This document shows, piece after piece, positions 1 through 8,195 of a stretch of 15,272 bases of DNA. The notes under the pieces were generated by a model. The model saw only the letters and a list, made by a program, of their open reading frames with translations, was not told the DNA's origin and made no database searches. Origin of the DNA: Bacteroidales bacterium. Lineage in GTDB: Bacteria > Bacteroidota > Bacteroidia > Bacteroidales > P3. The DNA is taken from assembly GCA_017545365.1 (NCBI GenBank), contig JAFWOP010000044.1, positions 1 through 15,272 of the forward strand, given 5' to 3'. A program made the translations under genes and the position numbers. Within the stretch, counting starts at the first letter, position 1, and each line of letters starts with the position of its first letter.

Positions 1-150
1 CTGGTCGTTTACCGTCCGGACTACAGCGTTGGATGGGGTAAAGCTGCCGCCTCCCAGCGCGTAATTGAACAATATCTGTCCTTCGGCAGAAGGGGTTTGC
101 GTTACATAAAGTACTGTAAACGCCACTGTTAAAAGTAAAAAATTCTTCAT
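1..150 (-). CDS. N-terminus of an exported protein (partial, runs off left edge)
   Basis: The minus strand reads ATG at 150-148, then 50 codons without a stop to the window edge. The first residues are MKNFLLLTVAFTVLYVTQTP, a typical signal peptide with a short basic n-region and a hydrophobic core. SAEG-QILFN follows, so cleavage probably leaves Gln at +1, as in the two other secreted proteins of this window. The mature part visible (FNYALGGGSFTPSNAVVRTV) is too short to assign to a family. A TATCTTTG -7 promoter element lies 22 bp upstream of the ATG, which supports both the start and the strand. The gene is divergent from the large surface protein at 663. Function unknown; most likely another secreted or surface protein. 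Confidence 0.72.
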   Translation of the reverse strand, partial: MKNFLLLTVAFTVLYVTQTPSAEGQILFNYALGGGSFTPSNAVVRTVNDQ

Positions 151-171
151 AATGTTATATATTTCTGCCTA

Positions 172-179
172 CAAAGATA
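172..179 (-). promoter_or_regulatory. Bacteroidota -7 promoter element for the leftward gene
   Basis: The minus strand reads TATCTTTG, a perfect TAnnTTTG. It would give a transcript start about 15 nt upstream of the ATG at 150. The -33 partner is weak: a TTTG occurs 29 nt further upstream, longer than the usual spacing of about 19-22, and a TTTAC at a better distance is only a partial match. Confidence 0.5.
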
Positions 180-236
180 CACATTTTTTTTGAATTGTAA
201 AGAAAATGCAAACATGTGGCAGTGATAGAAATGGCT

Positions 237-266
237 CCTCACTCCACCAATAGGCACTCAGTGAGG
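237..266. other. Hairpin, 7-bp perfect stem
   Basis: CCTCACT (237-243) pairs perfectly with AGTGAGG (260-266) around a 16-nt loop. Two further G-C pairs are possible below the stem if two bases bulge out (GG 233-234 with CC 267-268). There is no T-tract on either side, so it is not an obvious intrinsic terminator. It lies well upstream of both divergent starts, so it may be part of an untranslated RNA or simply chance. Confidence 0.35.
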
Positions 267-336
267 CCAGCGACGGTGCAAATCCCTGGTATTGTTTGTT
301 TTTGTCTCGATTTAACAAAAGTTTTGTTTCTATTTT

Positions 337-374
337 TACTTCTTCAGCCTAAATGAAGCTGAAATAAAAAAGTA
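337..374. other. Interrupted hairpin in the divergent spacer
   Basis: TTCAGC (343-348) pairs with GCTGAA (358-363) over a 9-nt loop. An outer TACTT (337-341) pairs with AAGTA (370-374) across an asymmetric internal loop. The A/T-rich flanks could act as a weak terminator in either direction. No adjacent gene requires one. Confidence 0.3.
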
Positions 375-557
375 ATGGAATCGGAATAAAATAGAAAATA
401 CTGAGATAACTTTCACTGAATTAAGGTATAAAGAGGTATATTTTGGGTACGGAAACTGCGTTAAATAACGTTAATTATTGGACTGAGGGGGTGACGAAAA
501 GGGTTATTTGGGATGTATTATGTGTACGGCCGACGTTTCGGAAATGGACGAAGTCCG

Positions 558-569
558 ACCGAATTCGGT
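558..569. repeat. Perfect 12-bp palindrome ACCGAATTCGGT
   Basis: ACCGAATTCGGT equals its own reverse complement. It lies 93 bp upstream of the ATG at 663, just after the small GGAC-GAA-GTCC hairpin at 546-556. It could be an operator for a dimeric regulator or the closing part of a leader RNA structure. Function is inferred from symmetry and position only. Confidence 0.35.
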
Positions 570-616
570 TAACACTCGTTACGGGTTGAATCTGCAATGC
601 ATTATTTGTGTCCTAT

Positions 617-630
617 AGGCAGAACTGCCT
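617..630. repeat. Inverted repeat AGGCAG-AA-CTGCCT upstream of the surface-protein gene
   Basis: Two 6-bp arms separated by AA form a compact near-palindrome 32 bp upstream of the ATG at 663, where the promoter or 5' leader should be. A two-base gap is too tight for a stable RNA loop, so a DNA-binding site is more plausible than a hairpin. Confidence 0.3.
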
Positions 631-662
631 CTGTTTGATAATTAATAATAATAGTATACGCA

Positions 663-3600
663 ATGAAAAACAACATGTTAAAAAGAAGTATTCCTTTTGT
701 CCTACTGTGGACGCTGCTGCACCTTCCTTGGATAGCGGGAGCACAGACAGGCACAGTCGTCACCATAGGCGACACGACCAATATGTTTCTTATGTCGGGC
801 GATGCCACCCTGCCATACGTGGACGGCTGGGCCAGCTATACCCAGCAGCTGGTACAGAGCGACGAGCTGAACGGTGAAGCCATGATTACGGGCATCGACT
901 TCTACGGTGGCACATCAAGCAGCATAGGTCGCGCAGGCTGCACCATCTATCTCGCCAACACGTATGTGCCTAATATGGGAGGCGACATGGTGGGGTTCGG
1001 CCCCCTGTTTCAGCAGGTGGTAGTAGACACTATGGTCTGCGCCACGGGGTGGAACCACATTGAGTTCGACACGGCCTTCTACTACAACGGTCTCGGCAAC
1101 CTGCTTGTTGCGGTGGACTGCCCGTGGGGCTGGACGGGTGCCAATTTCTATGTCGCACAGCGGGGAATGCTGGAGTCGAAGTATGCGAGAACCAATTTGG
1201 CGAATATCACACCCTCTACCTCCACAACGAGTTCCTCATGCCGCAACATTATGCGACTGCACACGCAGCCGGTGCCTTCGGCTGTCGCCACCTGCCCGGC
1301 ACCCACACTGTGGGTGGACTCGTTGGGCACCGACGCAGTAAGAATGAAATGGAACCCCGGCTATCGCGACACCTCATGGACGGTGGAGTGCATCACCGAC
1401 GGCGACACGGCATGGCACACAAGCGGCCTGGTGTGGGGCGACACTTCGTATACGATGACGGGCCTTACACCTAACAGCAACTATACTTTCCGCCTTACGG
1501 CGTTTTGCACCGACACCTTCACCACGGTGTTGAGGCGTGTGATGACCAACTGCATGCCGATGACGCTTCCCTACGCTGAGAATTTTGAAAGTGCTTGGAG
1601 TATGCCCGGCTGCTGGTATGTCGTGCCGGGGGCGGCAGGGGACAGACCTACAGTTACTTCGAGCTATTCGCATACGGGGTCGCACGCAGTGCAGTTGAAA
1701 GGAGGTGCGGTAGTGTTGCCTGCCTTTGATGCAGCACCCGACAGCTTGGAATTGTACTTCTGGGCTAAGAGTAATGGCGGCTCCAATCGCAACCTGTACG
1801 TGGGCTTGGTGACCGACCCGCTGGACTTGTCGACCTTTGTGCCGCTGGACACCGTGGTGGTGCCGAACTATGCGAATTGGGTTGCCGCGGCTGTGCGGAC
1901 AAACCGTTACTCCCGCCCGTCGGGACGGCTGGCAATCGTTACCGCCGACCCATTGAACACTTGGTTGTTTATCGACGATATTGAGGTGAGCCATATTGTG
2001 CCTTGCGAGGCATTGGCGTCGGCGACTGTGGACTGGAAGAGCGACACGGCGGCACTGGTGCGCTGGGTAGACACGGCGGGTGCGGTCTACTACGATGTGG
2101 CTTACGGCCATGTGGGCTTTGTGCCCGACTCCACCACCATGGTCACCAATGTGCGCACCGACAGCCTGCTGCTGACGGGGCTGCTGCCCTATACGCAGTA
2201 CGACGTGTATGTGCGGCCCGAGTGCGGCAGCTTCACTGCGCACTGGTCGCCTGTGATGACGTTCCGCACGCTGTGCAGTCTGCTGGACTCGCTGCCCTAT
2301 ACTGAGGACTTTGACAGCTACTCCGTCAGCACCAACCCCACATCAATTCCCTGCTGGCAAGGCAGGGTAGGGCTGAACACCGTTGTTGTCAATCTGGCAG
2401 GCGACGCCCATTCGGGCAGCCGCGTGATGCGTTGGGAATGGAGCATTTATGAGACGGTGGTCGACCAAAAGGTTGTCCTGCCCGCCATCAATACGTCTGT
2501 GCTGCCCATGAGTGGTTTGCAGCTGAGCTTCTGGGCAAAGAACACGGAGGACCCGTACCACCGTTATGACCCTGCCCGCATAGTGGTGGGCGTGATGAGC
2601 GACCCTGCGGTGGACAGCACCTTCCAGGTGGTAGACACAGTAAACCTTGTGGGCGAGGACTGGAGCCGCTACGATGTGCCGCTCACCTCCTACCGTGGCA
2701 CGGGCAGGTACATCGCCCTGCTGAGTTGTCCGAGCATTGGCAGCCGCAACAATTGGTATGCCTACCTTGACGATGTACTGATTGATATGGCACCTCCCTG
2801 CGCCAATGCGACGGGGATGTCGTTGACAGGCCTTACCTCCACTTCGGTCACGATGGAGTGGGACGCTGCCGACAGCGGCACAAGGTGGCTGACCTATATC
2901 GACACTGTCGCCACAGCTACGCCTATGGCGGGCAGTGCATCCGTCTCCACCCCCTCCTACACTTTCGGCGGTCTCACCGCCGGGACAGCATACTACGTGT
3001 GGGTGGCTGCCATCTGCCCCAAGGGCGACACGACGGGATGGGAAGGTCCCATGCAGGTGGTGCCAGGTGTGTGGAATATGCGTGCTAACCGTAACGACAC
3101 CCTGACGATGTGCGGCGTGAGCCTTTATGACGACGGAGGGGCGACGAACGATTTCTCCTACCAGAACTCCACGCTGGTCGTCCTGCCCGACAGCCCCGGC
3201 CACTTGGTCAGCATCAGCGGGCGCTGCAACATCGGCGGCAGTTCCACCCTCACCATCTACGACGGCATTGGCACTTCGGGCTCCGTCCTTTGGCACAAGG
3301 GGTACAACAACATCGCTGCCGTCAATTTTGGTCCCGTTGTCTCTGATGCGGGTGCTATCACCCTTGCCTTCCGTGGCAGCAGCTTCCCCTACGCCTACGA
3401 AGGGTTCGACCTACAGGTCAGCTGTGTGCCGGACACCTGCATCATCCACCCTCTGCGGCTCGACCCCATGGTGCCTGTCAGCGATTCGGTGCTTGCCCTC
3501 ACATGGCAATGCAACGGTGCTTCGCTCTACGAGGTGGAGTATGGCCCAGTGGGCTTTGTCCCCGGAACAGGAACAATTGTAACCACTACTGCCAACAGCT

Positions 3601-5402
3601 ATGCCATCACGGGGCTTGTCAGTCTTGACCGCCGTGAGGTGTATGTGCGCAGCATCTGTGGAGAGGGAGATACGGGTGCGTGGATACATGGTGTCTTTAC
3701 CACTCAGGCGTGCAGCGACGCCGTCTACCGCGAGAACTTCGACAGCACCTTCTACAGCAACAGCACTTGCAACCTGCCTATTGGCTTCAACGGCTTCCCC
3801 TACAGCTATGTCCAAACCATTATCGACTCGGCACACCTCGCCGGGCTTGAGGGTGGCATCACGGCTTTGGCCTTCCGCCCCTGCGACCACATAGCAGCAG
3901 GCCATCAGGGAGGCATCAGCGTCTATCTTGCCAATGTGGCGGACACCGCCATTGGCAGCGGCCCCATCCTGCCCGATGCGGGACACCGCTTTGTGAAGGT
4001 GATTGACTCCGCCAATTTTTGCCACGGAGCCACCACCGACTGGCAGCTCTTCAGCTTCGACCGTCCGTTTATGTGGGACGGCCACCAGAATCTCCTTGTC
4101 GCTGTGCTGCGACAGGACGGCGGCAGCGGGTTGCGTACCGAATACGCGGGCCACTACCGCTATACCGACCTCCTCAACAACATCAACCGTGGGTACATCT
4201 TCACAAGTTATAGCCCCATCGACATCGACAGCACGAGCACCTACAACAACGGCTATGGCACTTATCTGGTCGGCGACCTGCGCCTCTATACCAACACGTG
4301 CGACCTGCCCCTGTGTGCCGTGCCGGAGGTGGACAGCATCAGGGGTGACTATGAAAGCATCACCATAGATTGGAGCGGCGGGAGCAGCGACTACCAGATT
4401 TCCATCACGCCCGGCTACACTCCGCTGCTCCCGGTAAGTGGCAACAGCTACACCTTCACAGGTCTGCAGCCGGCCACCGCCTACCAGATTACACTGCGGC
4501 AGAACTGCACCGCCGACAGTCTTGGCTACTCCGACGGGGTGACCGTCGATTATACCACAGACCCCTATACCTGCGCTGCCCCCGACACCTTGTATGTCTC
4601 TGACATTACCCGCAATTCGGCCACCTTCGACTGGCCCTCGTCCGGCAACGACAGTGTGTGGCAGCTCGAAGTGTGGGAATATGGTCACAGGCATATGTCC
4701 TATACTGTCACTGGGCGGTCCTACACCGTAGAAGGTCTTAATTCTGGCACGGAATATTATGCCTATGTCCGCGGCTACTGCGGCAGTGCGAACCAGATAG
4801 TGGGAGCGTGGAGCCGCGAAAGACACTTTGTTACAACAGCCTGTCCTGCTGTGAGAGGTTTGGACACCACAGGAGTCACCCCCACCTCGGTGTCGCTAGC
4901 GTGGGAGGCCGACTCGATGGCGCAGGATTATCTGTTGCAATATGGCCCTGCGGGCTTTGTACCTACCGAAGGGGCTGACAGCATGGTGTCGGGCAACAAC
5001 TGCGTGGTTGTAGGGCTGCGCCCCGCCACTGCTTACGACTTCTATGTGCGCACACGTTGTGACGAGGACTGGCTTTCGTCGGAGTATAAAAGCTTACGCA
5101 ATGTCGTTACAAGACAAGAAGTGGGCATTGGAGAGGTGAAACCGCCATTCCATTTTACACTCTCGCCCAATCCTGCCAAGGGGGTGGCCACAGTGCAGAT
5201 TGTGCCCCTGCACCCCCTGCCGTCCGACGTGCTGCATGTCACGGTGGCAGACCTGACAGGACGCGACGTGCTCGTCCGCGACTTGGAATGCGACGGACAA
5301 TGCCTGATGGTCCTCGACATCAAAGACCTGCCCGCAGGAGCCTATTTCGTCCGCATAACCAGCACCCATGGTTCAGCTGTACGAAAACTGATAGTGCAAT
5401 AA
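663..5402 (+). CDS. Large multidomain T9SS-secreted surface protein (FN3, MAM/jelly-roll-like, CUB-like)
   Basis: This 1579-aa protein is probably exported by Sec, moved across the outer membrane by T9SS and fixed to the cell surface. Residues 1-28 form a signal peptide ending GAQ. Domain order, rough residues: beta-rich domain A 30-205; FN3-like 211-295; MAM/jelly-roll-like 301-440 (LPYAENFES to FIDDIEV); FN3-like 447-536; a second MAM-like 544-709 (LPYTEDFDS to YLDDVLI); FN3-like 712-802; CUB-like 803-921 (MCGVSLYDDGG, LTIYDG); FN3-like 923-1016; a second copy of domain A 1020-1213; three FN3-like units 1213-1480; T9SS type A sorting domain 1497-1579 (FTLSPNPAKG to RKLIVQ). No catalytic motif is seen, so it is an adhesin or matrix-type protein rather than an enzyme. 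The start is the first ATG after an AT-rich leader with no Shine-Dalgarno, usual in this phylum. It is transcribed alone; the next gene is 212 bp away with its own promoter. The domain classes are recognised by eye. The sorting domain is the surest call. Confidence 0.9.
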   Translation: MKNNMLKRSIPFVLLWTLLHLPWIAGAQTGTVVTIGDTTNMFLMSGDATLPYVDGWASYTQQLVQSDELNGEAMITGIDFYGGTSSSIGRAGCTIYLANTYVPNMGGDMVGFGPLFQQVVVDTMVCATGWNHIEFDTAFYYNGLGNLLVAVDCPWGWTGANFYVAQRGMLESKYARTNLANITPSTSTTSSSCRNIMRLHTQPVPSAVATCPAPTLWVDSLGTDAVRMKWNPGYRDTSWTVECITDGDTAWHTSGLVWGDTSYTMTGLTPNSNYTFRLTAFCTDTFTTVLRRVMTNCMPMTLPYAENFESAWSMPGCWYVVPGAAGDRPTVTSSYSHTGSHAVQLKGGAVVLPAFDAAPDSLELYFWAKSNGGSNRNLYVGLVTDPLDLSTFVPLDTVVVPNYANWVAAAVRTNRYSRPSGRLAIVTADPLNTWLFIDDIEVSHIVPCEALASATVDWKSDTAALVRWVDTAGAVYYDVAYGHVGFVPDSTTMVTNVRTDSLLLTGLLPYTQYDVYVRPECGSFTAHWSPVMTFRTLCSLLDSLPYTEDFDSYSVSTNPTSIPCWQGRVGLNTVVVNLAGDAHSGSRVMRWEWSIYETVVDQKVVLPAINTSVLPMSGLQLSFWAKNTEDPYHRYDPARIVVGVMSDPAVDSTFQVVDTVNLVGEDWSRYDVPLTSYRGTGRYIALLSCPSIGSRNNWYAYLDDVLIDMAPPCANATGMSLTGLTSTSVTMEWDAADSGTRWLTYIDTVATATPMAGSASVSTPSYTFGGLTAGTAYYVWVAAICPKGDTTGWEGPMQVVPGVWNMRANRNDTLTMCGVSLYDDGGATNDFSYQNSTLVVLPDSPGHLVSISGRCNIGGSSTLTIYDGIGTSGSVLWHKGYNNIAAVNFGPVVSDAGAITLAFRGSSFPYAYEGFDLQVSCVPDTCIIHPLRLDPMVPVSDSVLALTWQCNGASLYEVEYGPVGFVPGTGTIVTTTANSYAITGLVSLDRREVYVRSICGEGDTGAWIHGVFTTQACSDAVYRENFDSTFYSNSTCNLPIGFNGFPYSYVQTIIDSAHLAGLEGGITALAFRPCDHIAAGHQGGISVYLANVADTAIGSGPILPDAGHRFVKVIDSANFCHGATTDWQLFSFDRPFMWDGHQNLLVAVLRQDGGSGLRTEYAGHYRYTDLLNNINRGYIFTSYSPIDIDSTSTYNNGYGTYLVGDLRLYTNTCDLPLCAVPEVDSIRGDYESITIDWSGGSSDYQISITPGYTPLLPVSGNSYTFTGLQPATAYQITLRQNCTADSLGYSDGVTVDYTTDPYTCAAPDTLYVSDITRNSATFDWPSSGNDSVWQLEVWEYGHRHMSYTVTGRSYTVEGLNSGTEYYAYVRGYCGSANQIVGAWSRERHFVTTACPAVRGLDTTGVTPTSVSLAWEADSMAQDYLLQYGPAGFVPTEGADSMVSGNNCVVVGLRPATAYDFYVRTRCDEDWLSSEYKSLRNVVTRQEVGIGEVKPPFHFTLSPNPAKGVATVQIVPLHPLPSDVLHVTVADLTGRDVLVRDLECDGQCLMVLDIKDLPAGAYFVRITSTHGSAVRKLIVQ

Positions 5403-5545
5403 AGCAGAAATTGAGGATTGATTGTCACACGATGGAAACAACTGTCATTCGCCTCAAAAAAGAACAGGAATTGCCCTACATTACAAAACACACGGCATTT
5501 GCAAATATATAATAATCAATATCATGTATATTACATATTTACATA

Positions 5546-5579
5546 TTTGCACATATGTCAAAAAAAATATGTATTTTTG
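5546..5579 (+). promoter_or_regulatory. Bacteroidota-type promoter for the fimbrillin-like lipoprotein
   Basis: TTTG at 5546-5549 (-33) and TATTTTTG at 5572-5579 (-7, perfect TAnnTTTG) are 22 bp apart. Transcription would begin around 5586, leaving a leader of about 28 nt before the ATG at 5615. The surrounding sequence is strongly A/T-rich. Confidence 0.7.
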
Positions 5580-5614
5580 CAACCGAGATAGACAGCATTA
5601 AACCTCTTTGAATC

Positions 5615-7222
5615 ATGAAAAGAATACATCTTATTGGCATGATGGCCGCAGGCTTGGCAATGCTTGCAGCTGGCTGCACCCCGGATGGCAATATCGTGAC
5701 CCTGGGTGCCAGAATCGACAACAAAGGCTATTCCAAAGTGTACATCGACAATGGAACACCCAGTTGGGACAAGAACGACCAAATACGTGTCAACGACCAG
5801 ACCCTCGTCATCGAGCCGACATCAGGTTCTATCGGACAGCTGACCAAAGTGACGGCGAACGCCTTCTACCGTGCCATCTACCCTGCCGACATCGTGAAAA
5901 ACGCGGACCTGGCGGAGGGCAACACTGTGGAGGTAACACTGCCCGGCACCCAACAATACGAACAGGACAGTCGTGGCCACCAAAAGATAAAGATGCCAAT
6001 GGGCGCATACACCCTCACGGACACACTCCTATTCCGCAACCTTTGCTCGCTGGTCAAAGTGGTGGTCAAGAGCAACATGGCTAACGACTTTGTCCTTGAC
6101 CACATCACGGTAAAAGCGAGGAACGCCTATCTCAGCGGCAAAGGTCGTGCCACCGTGGCGGGAGGCGACAAGGATGCCATCGAAATGACGCCGTCGTCAG
6201 CGACCCATGAAGTCACCCTGGCCTTCCCCTCATCCAACAAACCCACCATCCGACGTGGAGGAAGCGACACCTATTACATCGTGGTGCCCGAGACATCGTC
6301 AGATATGGTGACCATCACACTATACGCACAGAACAGCCACCTTGCCACATTTGAAAGGCAGCAGGCCACTTTCCGCCACAACAACACAACGACCTTGAAT
6401 TTGACGGTCGACTCCCTCACCCCGCCGCCTGTCGACCGGGTGCTGAATGGTTTGTTCTCGGTAAGCGCATCGAAACAGGTGCGGTTCTCACCAGGCAACC
6501 TGCAATACCAGGCCACCACAAACACATGGCGTTTTGCCGAGAAACAATGGTTCTCACTAGGAGACTCCAACATCAGCACCAGCCAAGACAATCCCGGATG
6601 GATTGACCTGTTCGGGTGGGGCACTAGCGGATGGAGAAGCGGAGCCATAAGCCATGACCCATGGTCTACAAGCACATTGTACAGCAACTATTACCCCGGA
6701 GGCGAGTCTGCCAACGGACTGACAGGTGCTTATAGCGAAGCCGACTGGGCATGGCACAACGCCATCTTCAACGGAGGCAATGCCCCACACCTGTGGCGCA
6801 CACTGAGCATAGACGAATGGAAATACCTGTTATTCACCCGACCCAATGGTGCGGCAAAACATGGCACAGGCAACATCAACGGCATCGGCGGCCTCATCAT
6901 CCTGCCCGACAGTTGGACCCTGCCCACGGGATGCTCCTTCACAGCTGGCTATGCCTCATCCAATGTCTGGTCACGCAACAGCTACACCCTCTCCCAATGG
7001 GAAGAGATGGAGGCTGCGGGGGCTGTTTTCCTGCCCGCCGGGGGCTACCGGTGGGGCACGCTGGTCAGCAATGCAGGTACGCTAGGCAACTATTGGTCTA
7101 CCACACCTCTCGACACATACTACGCCAACTGCGTGGTTTTCTGCGGCAGCGCCCTTGACGCGACGAAAGGCAACGTACGTGGCCGCGGTTTCTCGGTGCG
7201 CCCTGTCCGAGAAAACAACTAG
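5615..7222 (+). CDS. Fimbrillin-like surface lipoprotein with C-type-lectin/FGE-like C-terminal domain
   Basis: This 535-aa lipoprotein has a lipobox LAAG-C, so Cys21 is the lipidated residue. Residues about 22-270 resemble the N-terminal domain of Bacteroidales fimbrillin-like proteins. Cues are a SWDKNDQIRV segment, FYRAIYPADIV and a repeated beta-strand pattern ending FRHNNTTTLNLTV. Residues about 283-534 form a domain common in Bacteroidales lipoproteins: LFSVSASKQVRFSPGNLQYQ, then WRFAEKQW, WIDLFGWGTSGW, and a final GRGFSVRPVR. This end resembles formylglycine-generating-enzyme or C-type-lectin-fold proteins. A likely role is surface adhesion or carbohydrate binding, perhaps as a pilus-associated tip or accessory protein. 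No pilus assembly genes are in view. The gene has its own promoter (5546-5579) and ends at a shared bidirectional terminator. The lipoprotein call is firm, the domain families probable, the ligand unknown. Confidence 0.85.
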   Translation: MKRIHLIGMMAAGLAMLAAGCTPDGNIVTLGARIDNKGYSKVYIDNGTPSWDKNDQIRVNDQTLVIEPTSGSIGQLTKVTANAFYRAIYPADIVKNADLAEGNTVEVTLPGTQQYEQDSRGHQKIKMPMGAYTLTDTLLFRNLCSLVKVVVKSNMANDFVLDHITVKARNAYLSGKGRATVAGGDKDAIEMTPSSATHEVTLAFPSSNKPTIRRGGSDTYYIVVPETSSDMVTITLYAQNSHLATFERQQATFRHNNTTTLNLTVDSLTPPPVDRVLNGLFSVSASKQVRFSPGNLQYQATTNTWRFAEKQWFSLGDSNISTSQDNPGWIDLFGWGTSGWRSGAISHDPWSTSTLYSNYYPGGESANGLTGAYSEADWAWHNAIFNGGNAPHLWRTLSIDEWKYLLFTRPNGAAKHGTGNINGIGGLIILPDSWTLPTGCSFTAGYASSNVWSRNSYTLSQWEEMEAAGAVFLPAGGYRWGTLVSNAGTLGNYWSTTPLDTYYANCVVFCGSALDATKGNVRGRGFSVRPVRENN

Positions 7223-7241
7223 GGCCGAATAGTTGAAAACG

Positions 7242-7278
7242 TGAAAAGGTGAGTGTTCAAATCGCACTCACCTTTTCA
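7242..7278. terminator. Bidirectional intrinsic terminator between convergent genes
   Basis: TGAAAAGGTGAGTG (7242-7255) pairs perfectly with CACTCACCTTTTCA (7265-7278): a 14-bp stem with a 9-nt loop. It sits exactly between the stop of the plus-strand lipoprotein gene (7222) and the stop of the minus-strand RyR gene (7281). The A-rich and T-rich stem ends give a short U-run in each direction, so it should end both transcripts. Confidence 0.85.
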
Positions 7279-7280
7279 TT

Positions 7281-8195
7281 TCAGCCCAATCGCTTTATCT
7301 CGAATCCTTGGCGCCTGATGAACTTTATCGTTTCGGAACTAGACCTTCGGTCATACACCTTCTCCTCCTCTGGCAGTTCGTCATAGGGAACCATACAAGG
7401 ATGCTCTTTGGTGGCATCGTTACGCACGGGGCCATACTTCCAACCCTGCTGCCTACGGGTCGCCATCCACACATTATGCACGTTTTCGGCCATCAGTTCA
7501 ATCAGGGGGAGCAGCTCAGGCGGCAAGTCCTCATCCGTTGACAAAGAAGGCACATCATTAAACATGGTGGCGAAAGGAGAATTCAGGTCGTACTCACGCG
7601 ACAAATAGTCCACCATCTGCATGAGGGACTGGCTGGCACGGCGGCGGGTCAACATGCGGCACACCCAAGCGATGTGCTCAATCAGCGCGTGGTAATAGAC
7701 TATCACATCTTTGGCGTTGCCGCCTGTCACTCGTTCTACAAGGGTTACCTTCTGTGCCGCAGCATAAAGCTCACGCAGCTCGGCACTATTGTACATCGGT
7801 ATCGGCACAAAGCATAGCTGTTTCCTCACGAAGAGATGCATCATCTCCATAGCCTTAGAAAAGTCTGCTATGGCAGACGGTAGGTCGGGATACTTACCTA
7901 CCACCCGGCGCACATCGGCAATTATCTGCTGCCTGATGGCATCAGAACCTTCATACAGCTGCCTCCCGTAAGCGGTGAAGTCATTCACTATCCGCTTCTT
8001 TAGTTCTATCGTAATCGACTCGTCCAAGCGATTCCCTAGCGGCAACCCTTCTTGGAAATAAGAAATGTCAATATCATTAAGCTTCCTAATCATTTGTTTG
8101 TACGGGGAATCCGCATTATAGATGACAGGTGCGGCGATAGCCTCGAAGAATAATTGAGGGGAAAGGCCTTGGGGGTCACTGTTTTGATACATCAT
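7281..8195 (-). CDS. Soluble RyR-domain protein, second gene of the RyR pair
   Basis: This is a 304-aa protein without signal peptide or membrane segment. Residues about 231-300 are a canonical RyR domain (Pfam RyR type, as repeated in ryanodine receptors): AENVHNVW, GWKYGP, then HPCMVPYDELPEEE and YDRRS. Residues 1-230 are mostly helical and charged, with no family I recognise and no Walker, nuclease or protease motif. The start codon overlaps the stop of the upstream gene as ATGA (8195-8192), so translation is probably coupled. A second ATG follows immediately and could also serve. The gene ends 3 bp from the bidirectional terminator. Bacterial RyR-domain proteins have no settled function. 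In animal RyR1 the equivalent repeat region is reported to bind ATP, so ligand or nucleotide sensing is a reasonable inference. Confidence 0.88.
   Translation of the reverse strand: MMYQNSDPQGLSPQLFFEAIAAPVIYNADSPYKQMIRKLNDIDISYFQEGLPLGNRLDESITIELKKRIVNDFTAYGRQLYEGSDAIRQQIIADVRRVVGKYPDLPSAIADFSKAMEMMHLFVRKQLCFVPIPMYNSAELRELYAAAQKVTLVERVTGGNAKDVIVYYHALIEHIAWVCRMLTRRRASQSLMQMVDYLSREYDLNSPFATMFNDVPSLSTDEDLPPELLPLIELMAENVHNVWMATRRQQGWKYGPVRNDATKEHPCMVPYDELPEEEKVYDRRSSSETIKFIRRQGFEIKRLG

Larger units (their letters stand above)
151..662. other. Divergent intergenic region, 512 bp, no gene recognised
   Basis: No convincing coding frame is seen between the divergent starts at 150 and 663. The left part is AT-rich. 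The stretch at about 480-600 is richer in GC and in self-complementary segments: GGAC-GAA-GTCC at 546-556, the palindrome at 558-569 and the inverted repeat at 617-630. Two larger hairpins lie at 237-266 and 337-374. I recognise no riboswitch, tRNA or other RNA family. A clear promoter for the rightward gene was not found: ATTATTTG near 601-608 is an imperfect -7 match without a convincing -33. Confidence 0.6.

Noticed and set aside
230..300. tRNA-like stretch with a GGTGCAAATCC segment resembling a T-loop
   Set aside because: No 5-bp T stem or 7-bp acceptor stem can be formed around it and no anticodon arm fits. Only the isolated hairpin is real.
3411..4826. Long antisense open frame (471 aa) opposite the surface-protein gene, and similar ones at 1374-2243 and 2343-3296
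   Set aside because: They lie wholly opposite a gene with clear domains. Their translations are rich in His/Arg/Val/Ala without signal, motif or family resemblance. GC-rich codon use leaves the antisense frames free of stops.
5402..5460. Intrinsic terminator after the surface-protein gene
   Set aside because: GAGG and CCTC before an A-run could pair only at a long distance with a weak stem. No convincing terminator hairpin is present.
5432..5512. Possible 26-aa small protein (METTVIRLKKEQ...) between the two plus-strand genes
   Set aside because: No promoter or ribosome-binding signal is seen, it is not recognised, and it lies in a transition to AT-rich promoter sequence. Chance frame is more likely.
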